A DNA stretch of 12,505 bases from the NCBI RefSeq assembly GCF_020216885.1, contig NZ_JAIWON010000122.1:1-12505 (forward strand). Direction: 5' to 3'. The stretch's first letter is position 1; the number at the start of each line of letters is the position of its first letter. A program made the translations under genes and the position numbers. Below, piece after piece: positions 1-6,460 of the stretch. Under the pieces are notes generated by a model. It was given only the letters and a program-made list of their open reading frames with translations. It did not search any database and was not told the DNA's origin. The DNA is from Zymomonas sp. Its GTDB lineage: Bacteria > Pseudomonadota > Alphaproteobacteria > Sphingomonadales > Sphingomonadaceae.

Positions 1-936
1 AGCGCCGGACTGATTATTTCAGAAGCGACTGGCATTAGTCAGGAAGGCTTGGGCTGGCCGTATGCTCCCGGAATCTGGAGTGATGCCCAAGTAGAAGCCT
101 GGCTGCCGATTACGCAGGCGGTACATGATGCCGGCGGTCTTATCTTTGCCCAGCTTTGGCATATGGGACGTATGGTGCCGTCTAATGTCAGTGGGATGCA
201 GCCTGTTGCGCCTTCTGCCAGTCAGGCACCCGGATTGGGGCATAGCTATGATGGTAAAAAACCTTATGATGTTGCCCGTGCTTTGCGATTGGATGAAATA
301 CCGCGTCTTTTGGATGATTATGAAAAGGCTGCCCATCATGCCTTGAAGGCCGGTTTTGATGGTGTGCAAGTGCATGCTGCCAATGGTTACCTGATCGATG
401 AATTTATACGGGATAGCACCAACCATCGTCATGATGAATATGGGGGCGCAGTTGAAAACCGTATCCGTTTGCTGAAAGAAGTCACCGAACGGGTTATTGC
501 AACCGTTGGGAAAGAACGGACGGCCGTTAGATTATCACCGAATGGTGAAATACAGGGGACGGTTGATAGTCACCCCGAACAGGTTTTTATACCGGCGGCC
601 AAAATGTTGTCTGATTTAGATATTGCCTTTTTAGGAATGCGGGAAGGGGCTGTGGATGGCACCTTTGGCAAAACAGATCAGCCCAAATTATCGCCCGAAA
701 TCCGAAAAGTTTTCAAACCGCCTTTGGTTCTTAATCAGGATTATACTTTTGAAACCGCGCAGGCTGCCCTTGATTCTGGTGTCGCCGATGCCATCAGTTT
801 TGGAAGGCCTTTTATCGCTAATCCTGATTTACCACGTCGTTTCTTTGAAAAAGCACCCCTTACCAAAGATGTGATTGAGACTTGGTATAGCCGAACTGCC
901 AAGGGGTATACGGATTATCCTTTGCTTGGGGATTGA
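1..936 (+). CDS. Old Yellow Enzyme family NADH:flavin oxidoreductase / ene-reductase (NemA-like), 5' end missing
   Basis: This is the 3' part of an FMN-dependent ene-reductase that would reduce activated C=C bonds or nitro compounds with NAD(P)H in the cytoplasm. The window opens inside the frame and 311 residues are present. Family members have about 350-370, so roughly 45-55 N-terminal residues lie outside. Visible family motifs are ISEAT near the start, QLWHMGR in the TIM barrel, and HAANGYLIDEF. The last carries the His/Asn pair that binds the substrate and the Tyr thought to donate a proton. The C-terminal ISFGRPFIANPDLP segment binds the FMN phosphate. It ends in TGA and is followed by a 12-bp perfect hairpin. 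The NemA/xenobiotic-reductase subgroup is favoured over the 2,4-dienoyl-CoA reductase type because the protein stops after the barrel with no Fe-S domain. The physiological substrate cannot be told. Confidence 0.93.
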   Translation, partial: SAGLIISEATGISQEGLGWPYAPGIWSDAQVEAWLPITQAVHDAGGLIFAQLWHMGRMVPSNVSGMQPVAPSASQAPGLGHSYDGKKPYDVARALRLDEIPRLLDDYEKAAHHALKAGFDGVQVHAANGYLIDEFIRDSTNHRHDEYGGAVENRIRLLKEVTERVIATVGKERTAVRLSPNGEIQGTVDSHPEQVFIPAAKMLSDLDIAFLGMREGAVDGTFGKTDQPKLSPEIRKVFKPPLVLNQDYTFETAQAALDSGVADAISFGRPFIANPDLPRRFFEKAPLTKDVIETWYSRTAKGYTDYPLLGD

Positions 937-954
937 TCAAAAAGAAGATATTAT

Positions 955-983
955 GGCCTGTCTATGCCATTCATAGACAGGCC
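955..983 (+). terminator. 12-bp perfect hairpin after the ene-reductase gene, possible terminator
   Basis: The arms GGCCTGTCTATG (955-966) and CATAGACAGGCC (972-983) pair perfectly around a 5-base loop, 18 bases after the stop codon at 936. A T-tract does not follow directly. The nearest run is TTTT at 998-1001, after a second small stem GCCTA/TAGGC (981-985 / 990-994) that competes for the last bases of the first. The position suits a terminator, but the missing immediate U-tract makes it non-canonical. It could also protect the mRNA 3' end. Confidence 0.5.
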
Positions 984-1116
984 TATGGGTAGGCAGATTT
1001 TACCTTATTTTCCGATTTGATGGGGATATGTTTCAATCAATAGCCTGTTTTTTTTGCGATTATCGCTTAAGGTCAGAGCCTCGCTTTTAACAATAATGGT
1101 TCACGATCGCTGATAT

Positions 1117-1752
1117 ATGTCATTATCGCTGCTTCTTCCTGATCAAGCTGAAAAGCTCTTGCTGCATTCCTGTTGCGCCCCTTGTTCTGGCGGTATCATG
1201 GAAAGACTTTTTGAAGCGGGTATTGAATATACCGTTTTCTTTTATAATCCGAATATTCATCCCGAACCCGAATATTTGTTGCGGAAAGAAGAGAATATTC
1301 GCTTTGCCAACAAATTGGGCGTGCCTTTTGTCGATGGTGATTACAATAGCGACTATTGGTTTCAGCGCACCAAAGGTCTGGAGCATGAGCCTGAAAGAGG
1401 AGCGCGTTGCAGTTTATGTTTTGATATCCGGTTAGAACAGACCGCTCTTTATGCCCATGAGCATGGTTTCCCTTTGATGAGTAGTTCTTTGGGTATTTCC
1501 CGCTGGAAAAATTTTGAACAAGTGGTGGCGTGTGGCGAGAAGGCAGCCGCAGGCTATGAAGGCTTGCGCTATTGGGATTTTAATTGGCGCAAAAAAGGCG
1601 GTACCAACCGGATGATGGACGTCAATAATCGCGAGCATTTTTATCAGCAAGAATATTGTGGTTGCGCTCATTCATTGCGGGATGCCAATGCGCACCGTCA
1701 TTCCCAAGGCCGTCCATCCATCAAAATGCGGAAATATTACGGTGAAGAATAA
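1117..1752 (+). CDS. queH: Epoxyqueuosine reductase QueH (DUF208)
   Basis: QueH reduces epoxyqueuosine to queuosine at tRNA position 34, the last step of queuosine synthesis. It is the cobalamin-independent alternative to QueG. The 211-residue length is normal. The diagnostic cysteines are all present: a CC pair followed by C in HSCCAPC (Cys19, Cys20, Cys23), CxxC in RCSLCFD (Cys98, Cys101) and CxC in YCGC (Cys181, Cys183). The family uses such residues for its Fe-S/metal centre and redox activity. [11 protein letters not shown] (123-133) is also a family signature. An in-frame TGA at 1111 and the lack of another Met before the CC motif fix the start at 1117, although no good Shine-Dalgarno is visible. 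The next gene begins 54 bases downstream on the same strand, so the two may be co-transcribed. No preQ1-type riboswitch was recognised upstream. Confidence 0.94.
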   Translation: MSLSLLLPDQAEKLLLHSCCAPCSGGIMERLFEAGIEYTVFFYNPNIHPEPEYLLRKEENIRFANKLGVPFVDGDYNSDYWFQRTKGLEHEPERGARCSLCFDIRLEQTALYAHEHGFPLMSSSLGISRWKNFEQVVACGEKAAAGYEGLRYWDFNWRKKGGTNRMMDVNNREHFYQQEYCGCAHSLRDANAHRHSQGRPSIKMRKYYGEE

Positions 1753-1806
1753 AGCCTTTTGACGTTATGAGGTGAATTCGGGATATGATGTGAAGGCAGT
1801 CCGGTA

Positions 1807-2748
1807 ATGCAGAAAGCGCCTATTTTGTTAGCGACCCGCTTATCGCCGAAGGTTGAGGCGCAATGGCAAAAAAATTTGCAAGCGATGATGCCTGAAGAAA
1901 ATATCCTTACCTTGAATCAAATTCAGGTTAGGCGTGGCATTGAAATGGCTTTGGTCGCCAATCCGCCTTCCGGTGTTTTAGGTGATTTTCCTGACCTGAA
2001 ATGGATTCAAAGCCTGTGGGCGGGCGTCGAAAATCTGTTGACGGATAAGACTTTGCCGGAGATTCCCATTTGTCGTTTGATCGATCCCGATTTGGCGCAG
2101 GCTATGGCGGAAACGGTCACTGCCGCCGTCATGGCTTTTCATCGTGATTTTGATCTTTATAAATCCCAGCAACAACAAAAATCATGGCTACAGCATCCGC
2201 CTGTTTTCGCCCGTAATCGTCATGTGACGATTTTAGGATTGGGTGAAATGGGACGTGCATCGGCGGCGATGTTGGCGGCTTTGGGATTTTCGATTCATGG
2301 CTGGAGCCGCTCGCCCCAAAATTTACAGGATGTTACCTGCTATCATGGAGAAGATGGATTACGGCAATCTGTCGATCAGGCCAATATTCTGGTGAATTTA
2401 TTACCTTTGACAGAGCAGACATATGCTATTTTGAATAGAGATATTTTTCAGCATCTTGCCCCCGATGCCTGTTTAATCAATTTTGGAAGAGGGGCGCATC
2501 TGGTTGAAGATGACCTTCTGGATTATTTGGAACAAGGTAAAATAAGGCATGCTTTTTTAGATGTTTTTGCAAAGGAGCCTTTGCCGATAGAGCATCTTTT
2601 CTGGTCCCATCCAAAGATTACCGTTTTTCCGCATATTGCTGCCATGACTAATCCGGTTTCAGCTTCCAAGGTTATTGCCCAAAATATCTATCGTTATCGC
2701 CAAACAGGCGTGATCCCCGTCAGTTGTAATCGGGTTTTAGGTTATTAG
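1807..2748 (+). CDS. D-2-hydroxyacid dehydrogenase, glyoxylate/hydroxypyruvate reductase A type
   Basis: This is an NAD(P)H-dependent 2-hydroxyacid dehydrogenase of the GhrA branch, which typically reduces glyoxylate and hydroxypyruvate to glycolate and glycerate in the cytosol. Its 313 residues match the short GhrA length. The N-terminal catalytic domain carries LWAGVENLL (70-78), typical of GhrA. The Rossmann domain shows GLGEMG (144-149) and continues to GWSRS (165-169), where the Arg suggests NADPH preference. The catalytic triad is visible as Arg228 (NFGRG), Glu257 (FAKEP) and His276 (FPHIA). An in-frame TGA at 1786 and no other initiator fix the start at 1807. The ribosome site is weak, with AAGG about 10 bases upstream. 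It lies close behind queH on the same strand and is convergent with the AbrB-family gene. The exact substrate is inferred from family only. Confidence 0.9.
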   Translation: MQKAPILLATRLSPKVEAQWQKNLQAMMPEENILTLNQIQVRRGIEMALVANPPSGVLGDFPDLKWIQSLWAGVENLLTDKTLPEIPICRLIDPDLAQAMAETVTAAVMAFHRDFDLYKSQQQQKSWLQHPPVFARNRHVTILGLGEMGRASAAMLAALGFSIHGWSRSPQNLQDVTCYHGEDGLRQSVDQANILVNLLPLTEQTYAILNRDIFQHLAPDACLINFGRGAHLVEDDLLDYLEQGKIRHAFLDVFAKEPLPIEHLFWSHPKITVFPHIAAMTNPVSASKVIAQNIYRYRQTGVIPVSCNRVLGY

Positions 2749-2809
2749 TTCAGGGAAAAATAGCCGTCTATCAAGGCAGATGTTAGAGAGTTTTAGCATA
2801 GAGGCTGTT

Positions 2810-2845
2810 AAAAAAATGCCCGAATATTAGGTTATATTCGGGCAT
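2810..2845 (-). terminator. Rho-independent terminator of the AbrB-family gene
   Basis: Perfect 12-bp arms ATGCCCGAATAT (2816-2827) and ATATTCGGGCAT (2834-2845) flank a 6-base loop. Read on the minus strand the stem is followed by seven T (the A-run at 2810-2816, the last of which is also the outermost stem base). It starts 26 bases beyond the stop codon of the minus-strand gene. The plus side has no T-tract, so it serves the membrane protein gene and not the convergent dehydrogenase. Confidence 0.9.
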
Positions 2846-2870
2846 GTCTGGAAAAGAGATTTCGTCTCTG

Positions 2871-3977
2871 TCAGGCTTTGCTTTTTTGGGTGTGGTAATG
2901 AGAAAGAAAGGTCATAAAAGGCACCGACAATAGAACCGCAATCAACCGGACAGTTTGCATCGCCATAATAAAGGCCATATCTATTTTGTCGGGAGATGAG
3001 GCCGCGATGATCGCAATGGAATCCGAGCCGCCGGGACTGGTCGCAAGATAAGCCGTTAACGGGTCGATATGGGTAAAATGCGCCAATAAAGCGCCCATAC
3101 ACCCACAAAGCAGGATGAGAACGATAATAGCGGCAAACACCTGAAAAAAAGAATGGGCAACATAACTGACAACCGCCCGCGAGAAGCGCAAACCGATATT
3201 CCAGCCTAGCATGGTATAGCTGAAAGCGAGCAGTAAAGGGGGGAGCGTTAAATGAATATAGCCAAGATATTGCAGAATTAGCCCTGTAAATAACGGCAAT
3301 AGCAACCGGCCATTCGGGATATGCAATAATCGGGATATTGGAATAGCCACAATAATAAGGGCAAGTGTCTTAGCAAAATTCGCCCAATCGATTGGAGGAA
3401 ACCATACAATAGAGGGCAATTGATAGCCGCTATTACTGGAAGCCATCCATATTTGGGAAATGAAGGAGGCAATGACTGCAACACAGATAACCCGAAAATA
3501 CTGCATGAAAGCAACAAGGCGAATGTCGGCATCATAGGATTCCGACATAAGTGTCATGACAGTTGCCGCGCCCGGAGCTGCCCCCCATAAAGCCGTCGTA
3601 CCGGGGAAGAGTTTTAAGCGGGTCAACAACCACCCGATCAGATTGCTGATAATAATAACCGAGAAAACGCCTCCCAAGAAAATAGGCCAGTCTTTGATGA
3701 TCTCTCCCAATATTTTAAAGGAGAGATTATGGGCGACCATGCAGCCGATAACGCCTTGGGCAAAAGAAAAGGGTTTTTGAGATAAATGAACATGGCCGTT
3801 CATGACCGAAAAAAGGATAGCTGCCGACATGGGCCCCAATAACAAAGCCGCGGGCATATGAAGGCTATTCCAAAGTAAGGTGAAAAAAACTGACACCAGA
3901 ATCAGCCCTGTCCATTGCCATAACACCGGCCAGTTTTTTAATGTCCAGCGGGAGGGCGGGCATAGAAATTTCACCAT
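2871..3977 (-). CDS. AbrB-family integral membrane protein (PF05145 type), putative transporter
   Basis: This 368-residue, very hydrophobic protein probably has about ten membrane segments. It belongs to the AbrB/'putative ammonia monooxygenase' family. That old name is not supported, since no copper-enzyme feature is visible and the architecture looks like a carrier. It is an internal duplication: LLLGPMSAAILF (45-56) parallels LLLPLFTGLIL (225-235), GAAPGAATVMTLM (132-144) parallels ATSPGGSDSIAII (312-324), and MQYFR (158-162) parallels MQTVR (340-344). Pro-Gly-small residues followed by a M-Q-x-x-R helix in both halves suggest a two-fold inverted or pseudo-symmetric fold around a substrate path. 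The start ATG at 3977 precedes an N-terminal amphipathic stretch; the ribosome site is only GAG. It is monocistronic, with a strong terminator at 2810-2845. The substrate is unknown. Confidence 0.88.
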   Translation of the reverse strand: MVKFLCPPSRWTLKNWPVLWQWTGLILVSVFFTLLWNSLHMPAALLLGPMSAAILFSVMNGHVHLSQKPFSFAQGVIGCMVAHNLSFKILGEIIKDWPIFLGGVFSVIIISNLIGWLLTRLKLFPGTTALWGAAPGAATVMTLMSESYDADIRLVAFMQYFRVICVAVIASFISQIWMASSNSGYQLPSIVWFPPIDWANFAKTLALIIVAIPISRLLHIPNGRLLLPLFTGLILQYLGYIHLTLPPLLLAFSYTMLGWNIGLRFSRAVVSYVAHSFFQVFAAIIVLILLCGCMGALLAHFTHIDPLTAYLATSPGGSDSIAIIAASSPDKIDMAFIMAMQTVRLIAVLLSVPFMTFLSHYHTQKSKA

Positions 3978-4067
3978 TCAAATCTCAATATACTAGTCAT
4001 CATCTGCGACCGAAAAATATTAAGAGCCGCATGGAAAACATCACCATTCTAATTTTATGATGATAAC

Positions 4068-4113
4068 CGGATATCAGGCCATCCAGTGGTAATAAAGGCC
4101 TATTAGATATCCG
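4068..4113. repeat. Nested inverted repeat upstream of the AbrB-family gene
   Basis: CGGATATC (4068-4075) pairs with GATATCCG (4106-4113), and directly inside AGGCC (4076-4080) pairs with GGCCT (4097-4101). A four-base bulge (ATTA) sits on one side and the loop is 16 bases. The combined 13-bp stem lies 91 bases upstream of the minus-strand start at 3977, so it may be a 5'-UTR structure or an operator. No T-tract follows on either strand, so a terminator is unlikely. Confidence 0.55.
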
Positions 4114-4234
4114 AATCGGGAAATAGTTTAAAGAAAGATCTGTATAGTATTTTATAATTATAAAATATAATAAGCTTTCTTGTTTATAATCAAACAAGAA
4201 AAACAAAGTTTATTTTTTGAAAAGGGAAATAAGC

Positions 4235-4280
4235 GTCAAATAGACAGTATCTTGAATGATGATACGGCTTCTATTGTGAC
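4235..4280. repeat. Two-tier hairpin between tRNA-Arg and the AbrB-family gene
   Basis: The outer arms GTCAAATAGA (4235-4244) and TCTATTGTGAC (4270-4280) pair over ten bases with one bulged G at 4276. The inner arms GTATC (4247-4251) and GATAC (4261-4265) pair around a nine-base loop. It lies about 52 bases past the 3' end of the minus-strand tRNA, so it could help end or process the tRNA transcript. It has no clean U-tract. The rest of 3978-4332 is AT-rich with no credible gene. Confidence 0.45.
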
Positions 4281-4332
4281 AAATAACCTTCAAAAAGGAG
4301 GTATTTATTTTAAATTTTAAGGGGAAAATAAA

Positions 4333-4409
4333 TGGTGCGCCCGGAACGATTCGAACGTCCGACCCTCAGATTCGTAGTCTGATGCTCTATCCAGCTGAGC
4401 TACGGGCGC
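4333..4409 (-). tRNA. tRNA-Arg (anticodon ACG)
   Basis: On the minus strand a full cloverleaf runs from 4409 down to 4333. The seven-base acceptor stem is GCGCCCG/CGGGCGC, the D arm contains AGCTCAGCTGG, the T arm contains GTTCGAATC, and the CCA end is encoded (4335-4333). The anticodon stem TCAGA/TCTGA encloses the loop CTACGAA, giving ACG at positions 34-36. ACG is the arginine anticodon whose A34 is normally deaminated to inosine by TadA so that it reads CGU, CGC and CGA. Total length with CCA is 77 bases. No integrase or duplicated tRNA 3' end was found nearby, so it shows no sign of being an integration site. Confidence 0.98.
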
Positions 4410-4620
4410 ATACCAATTTTAGAGGCAATTCAAAAACTTAAGGTCTTTGTCTTTGCCTGTGGCGAAGACTTAGAGAAACTCGTTTCTTTATGCAAGCGTT
4501 ATTTTTAAGATTTGTCGTTTTTTTTGAAAAAAGAGACCGGCCTTTTCGAAATAGGGCATTATTTTTCTTATTGAGAGGGCGTTGCCTTACTGAAAAAGCT
4601 ATAAAGTCAGGAAAAAATAG
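4410..4620. other. Non-coding stretch upstream of tRNA-Arg
   Basis: No credible gene is present. The side next to the tRNA should hold its promoter: on the minus strand TAAAAT lies about six bases before the tRNA 5' end, but no convincing -35 element is at proper spacing. A short hairpin GTCTTTGCC/GGCGAAGAC (4449-4457 / 4461-4469, one G-U pair, three-base loop) stands alone without a T-tract. The remainder is rich in A and T and carries only a basic, low-complexity open frame that I do not accept as a gene. Confidence 0.5.
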
Positions 4621-4660
4621 AAAAAAGCGTGACTATCTTAAAAGAGAGATAGCCATGCTT
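4621..4660 (-). terminator. Rho-independent terminator of the hemB-lipoprotein unit
   Basis: On the minus strand the 14-base arms (4660-4647 and 4638-4625) pair with a single A-C mismatch and one G-U pair around an eight-base loop. Six T (the A-run 4621-4626) follow, with more T beyond. It lies about 68 bases past the lipoprotein stop codon. The plus strand has no comparable T-tract. Confidence 0.82.
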
Positions 4661-4727
4661 TCTTGTGAAAAAACGCGCCTGAAAAAATCCATAGAAGCAG
4701 ATTTTTCAGTGAAAAAAGGTGAAAAGT

Positions 4728-5336
4728 TTAATTCTGAAGTGTTTCACCCAATTCTGTGACCTTTTCTTTTTCGGCCTTGTCCATGTCCTGTAGTCTATCC
4801 GAAATTTCGTTTAGTCTTTGTCCGCTGATCGGCGGGGTATGTTGCAGCAGAGAAGTGCGCTTCTCTTCTAATTGCATTATAGCATTCAGCAATGGATCTC
4901 TTCCCGTGGAAGCCAAGCTGGTGAGATTCTGTTGCGCTGTAATCCAGCTTTCATTTTGTGATTTAGCAGAAAGACATTGATTATCAGCCGCCTTGCAAGA
5001 AAAATGAAGTTTGGCGATTTGAGCCGAAAGTTGGTTGGCCTGTTTCTCGAAAATTTGATGTCCTTTTTCAGCATTTTCCAGAATTTTTTCGAGCTGACCA
5101 TTAAATTCGGGATCATCTGGTAGATTAACCGTTTGGGGTTGCGCTTCTTCGTTGATATGTATCCGTGTGACCTGTTGTTCCAGTGGTCGCGCCGCCAAAG
5201 ACGGAAAACGGTTATCGGCTTTGCAGCCCGAAAGGCCAAAGCCAAGGCAGCCCAAGCCGACACCCAACAGGCCATAAAATGGCCTGTAAGGGAGGCGAGA
5301 TGGGTCAAATTTTTTGGGAAAAGAAAAATTAGCCAT
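4728..5336 (-). CDS. Putative outer-membrane lipoprotein of unknown function, coupled to hemB
   Basis: I do not recognise the family of this 202-residue protein. The N-terminus has a basic region (Lys8, Lys9, Arg14, Arg18), a glycine/leucine-rich hydrophobic stretch (about 21-36) and the lipobox LSGC with Cys38 as the acylated residue. Ala at +2 does not signal inner-membrane retention, so outer-membrane sorting is expected. The mature part is polar and helical, with likely coiled-coil stretches at about 80-110 and 155-200. Two cysteines six residues apart (Cys114, Cys121) could form a disulfide in the periplasm. Its ATG overlaps the hemB stop codon region by eight bases, so it is probably translated by coupling from the hemB mRNA, and a terminator follows at 4621-4660. 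No role in haem synthesis can be inferred from sequence; the coupling may only set the expression level. Confidence 0.8.
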   Translation of the reverse strand: MANFSFPKKFDPSRLPYRPFYGLLGVGLGCLGFGLSGCKADNRFPSLAARPLEQQVTRIHINEEAQPQTVNLPDDPEFNGQLEKILENAEKGHQIFEKQANQLSAQIAKLHFSCKAADNQCLSAKSQNESWITAQQNLTSLASTGRDPLLNAIMQLEEKRTSLLQHTPPISGQRLNEISDRLQDMDKAEKEKVTELGETLQN

Positions 5337-6330
5337 TCAAAAGCTTTGCCGCATGAACCGCATGATAGGTTAAAACACCTGCGGCTCCGGCACGTTTGAA
5401 GCAGGTAAGGGTTTCGAGAACGGCCTTATCTTTGTCGAGCATACCGGCCGCAAAGGCGGCTTCTAGCATCGCATATTCACCAGAGACCTGATAGGCGAAA
5501 ACCGGCAATTTAAAGCTTTCTTTTACGCGATATAACACATCGAGATAGGGCAGACCTGGTTTGACCATGACGCTGTCTGCGCCTTCTGCAATATCCATAG
5601 CGACTTCGCGCAAGGCTTCGTCACTATTAGCCGGATCCATTTGGTAGGTTTTCTTGTCAGCTTTGAAAATACCCGCTGAACCAACCGCATCACGGAAGGG
5701 ATTATAAAAAACGCTCGCATATTTAGCCGCATAGGACATGATCTGGACATTGCGATGACCTTCGCTTTCCAGCATGTCGCGGATAGCGGCAACCCGTCCG
5801 TCCATCATATCGGAAGGGGCAATAATGTCGGCACCGGCTTCGGCCTGAACGCGTGCCTGTTTAATCAGTAATTCTTTGGTTTCGTCATTCAGAACATAGC
5901 CCTGCGCATCAATAACGCCGTCATGGCCATGGCTGGTATAAGGATCCAAGGCGACATCCGTTAACAAGCCGATATCGGGAACCGCATCTTTGATTGCGCG
6001 AATAGCCTGACACATCAAATTATCAGCATTCCATGCTTCCCGACCATCTTCGCTGCGTTTGGCGATATCGGTATTCGGGAATAAGGCCAGACAGGGGATG
6101 CCTAGGCTGTGGGCTAATTTGGCTTGTTCGACAATCAGATCAACAGACCAGCGGAAAACGCCGGGCATGGATTGAACGGCCTCTTTTACGCCTTTCCCAC
6201 CCGTCACAAATAACGGCCAGATAAAATCGGCAGGGGTCAAAACATTTTCGGAATGCATGCTCCGGCTCCAAGCGGAAGCACGGAGGCGACGCAGGCGCGT
6301 TGCCGGATATTGTGTAGCGACTAAAGACAT
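5329..6330 (-). CDS. hemB: Delta-aminolevulinic acid dehydratase (porphobilinogen synthase)
   Basis: HemB condenses two 5-aminolevulinate molecules to porphobilinogen in the cytosol, the second common step of tetrapyrrole synthesis. The 333-residue length is normal. The two Schiff-base lysines are visible as Lys203 (SYAAKYAS) and Lys257 (VMVKPGLPYLD). The metal-site loop reads LTDVALDPYTSHGHDG (123-138). Asp129 and Asp137 occupy places where zinc-dependent enzymes carry cysteines, so this is the zinc-independent type, probably Mg-responsive or metal-independent as in plants and many alphaproteobacteria. The frame ends in TAA at 5329-5331 and overlaps the start of the lipoprotein gene by eight bases. 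The valS terminator lies upstream, so hemB should have its own promoter within 6331-6397. A small palindrome AACAG-CT-CTGTT (6345-6356) sits just before the start, whose ribosome site is weak. Confidence 0.97.
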   Translation of the reverse strand: MSLVATQYPATRLRRLRASAWSRSMHSENVLTPADFIWPLFVTGGKGVKEAVQSMPGVFRWSVDLIVEQAKLAHSLGIPCLALFPNTDIAKRSEDGREAWNADNLMCQAIRAIKDAVPDIGLLTDVALDPYTSHGHDGVIDAQGYVLNDETKELLIKQARVQAEAGADIIAPSDMMDGRVAAIRDMLESEGHRNVQIMSYAAKYASVFYNPFRDAVGSAGIFKADKKTYQMDPANSDEALREVAMDIAEGADSVMVKPGLPYLDVLYRVKESFKLPVFAYQVSGEYAMLEAAFAAGMLDKDKAVLETLTCFKRAGAAGVLTYHAVHAAKLLNG

Positions 6331-6397
6331 AGCTAATTTATTAAAACAGCTCTGTTGTAATGACCAGTCAGAATCCTATGGAATCGAAGATATCTAC

Positions 6398-6434
6398 AAA
6401 AAACCCCTACCGTTCTGAACAAAAGGGCAGGGGT
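6398..6434 (-). terminator. Rho-independent terminator of valS
   Basis: On the minus strand ACCCCTGCCC (6434-6425) pairs with GGTAGGGGT (6411-6403), with one mismatch, around a loop of about 13 bases. Six T (A-run 6398-6403) follow. It lies about 27 bases past the valS stop codon, which separates valS from hemB transcriptionally. Confidence 0.85.
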
Positions 6435-6460
6435 CTTTTGAGAGGTATTCTAGGTGTTTA

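Noticed and set aside
1035..1048. 14-base sequence ATCAATAGCCTGTT shared with 11060-11073, both upstream of plus-strand genes
   Set aside because: One exact 14-base match in a window of this size is close to what chance gives, and neither copy has symmetry or promoter-like placement.
1056..1066. Palindrome GCGAT-T-ATCGC upstream of queH
   Set aside because: It is only five bases per arm, 50 bases before the start, with no recognisable promoter around it.
937..1116. Search for a preQ1 riboswitch before queH
   Set aside because: No matching pseudoknot elements were seen, and such switches usually control preQ1 synthesis or transport genes rather than queH.
4000..4206. 68-codon minus-strand frame upstream of the AbrB-family gene
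   Set aside because: It is AT-driven with Ile/Tyr/Phe/Leu-rich translation, no ribosome site and no family likeness, and it overlaps a nested inverted repeat.
4333..4409. tRNA-Arg as a possible integration site for a mobile element
   Set aside because: There is no integrase, no repeated tRNA 3' end and no foreign-looking gene on either side in the window.
4490..4759. 89-codon plus-strand frame between tRNA-Arg and the lipoprotein gene
   Set aside because: The translation is basic and low in complexity, the frame contains the minus-strand terminator hairpin, and it runs into the lipoprotein gene with no ribosome site.
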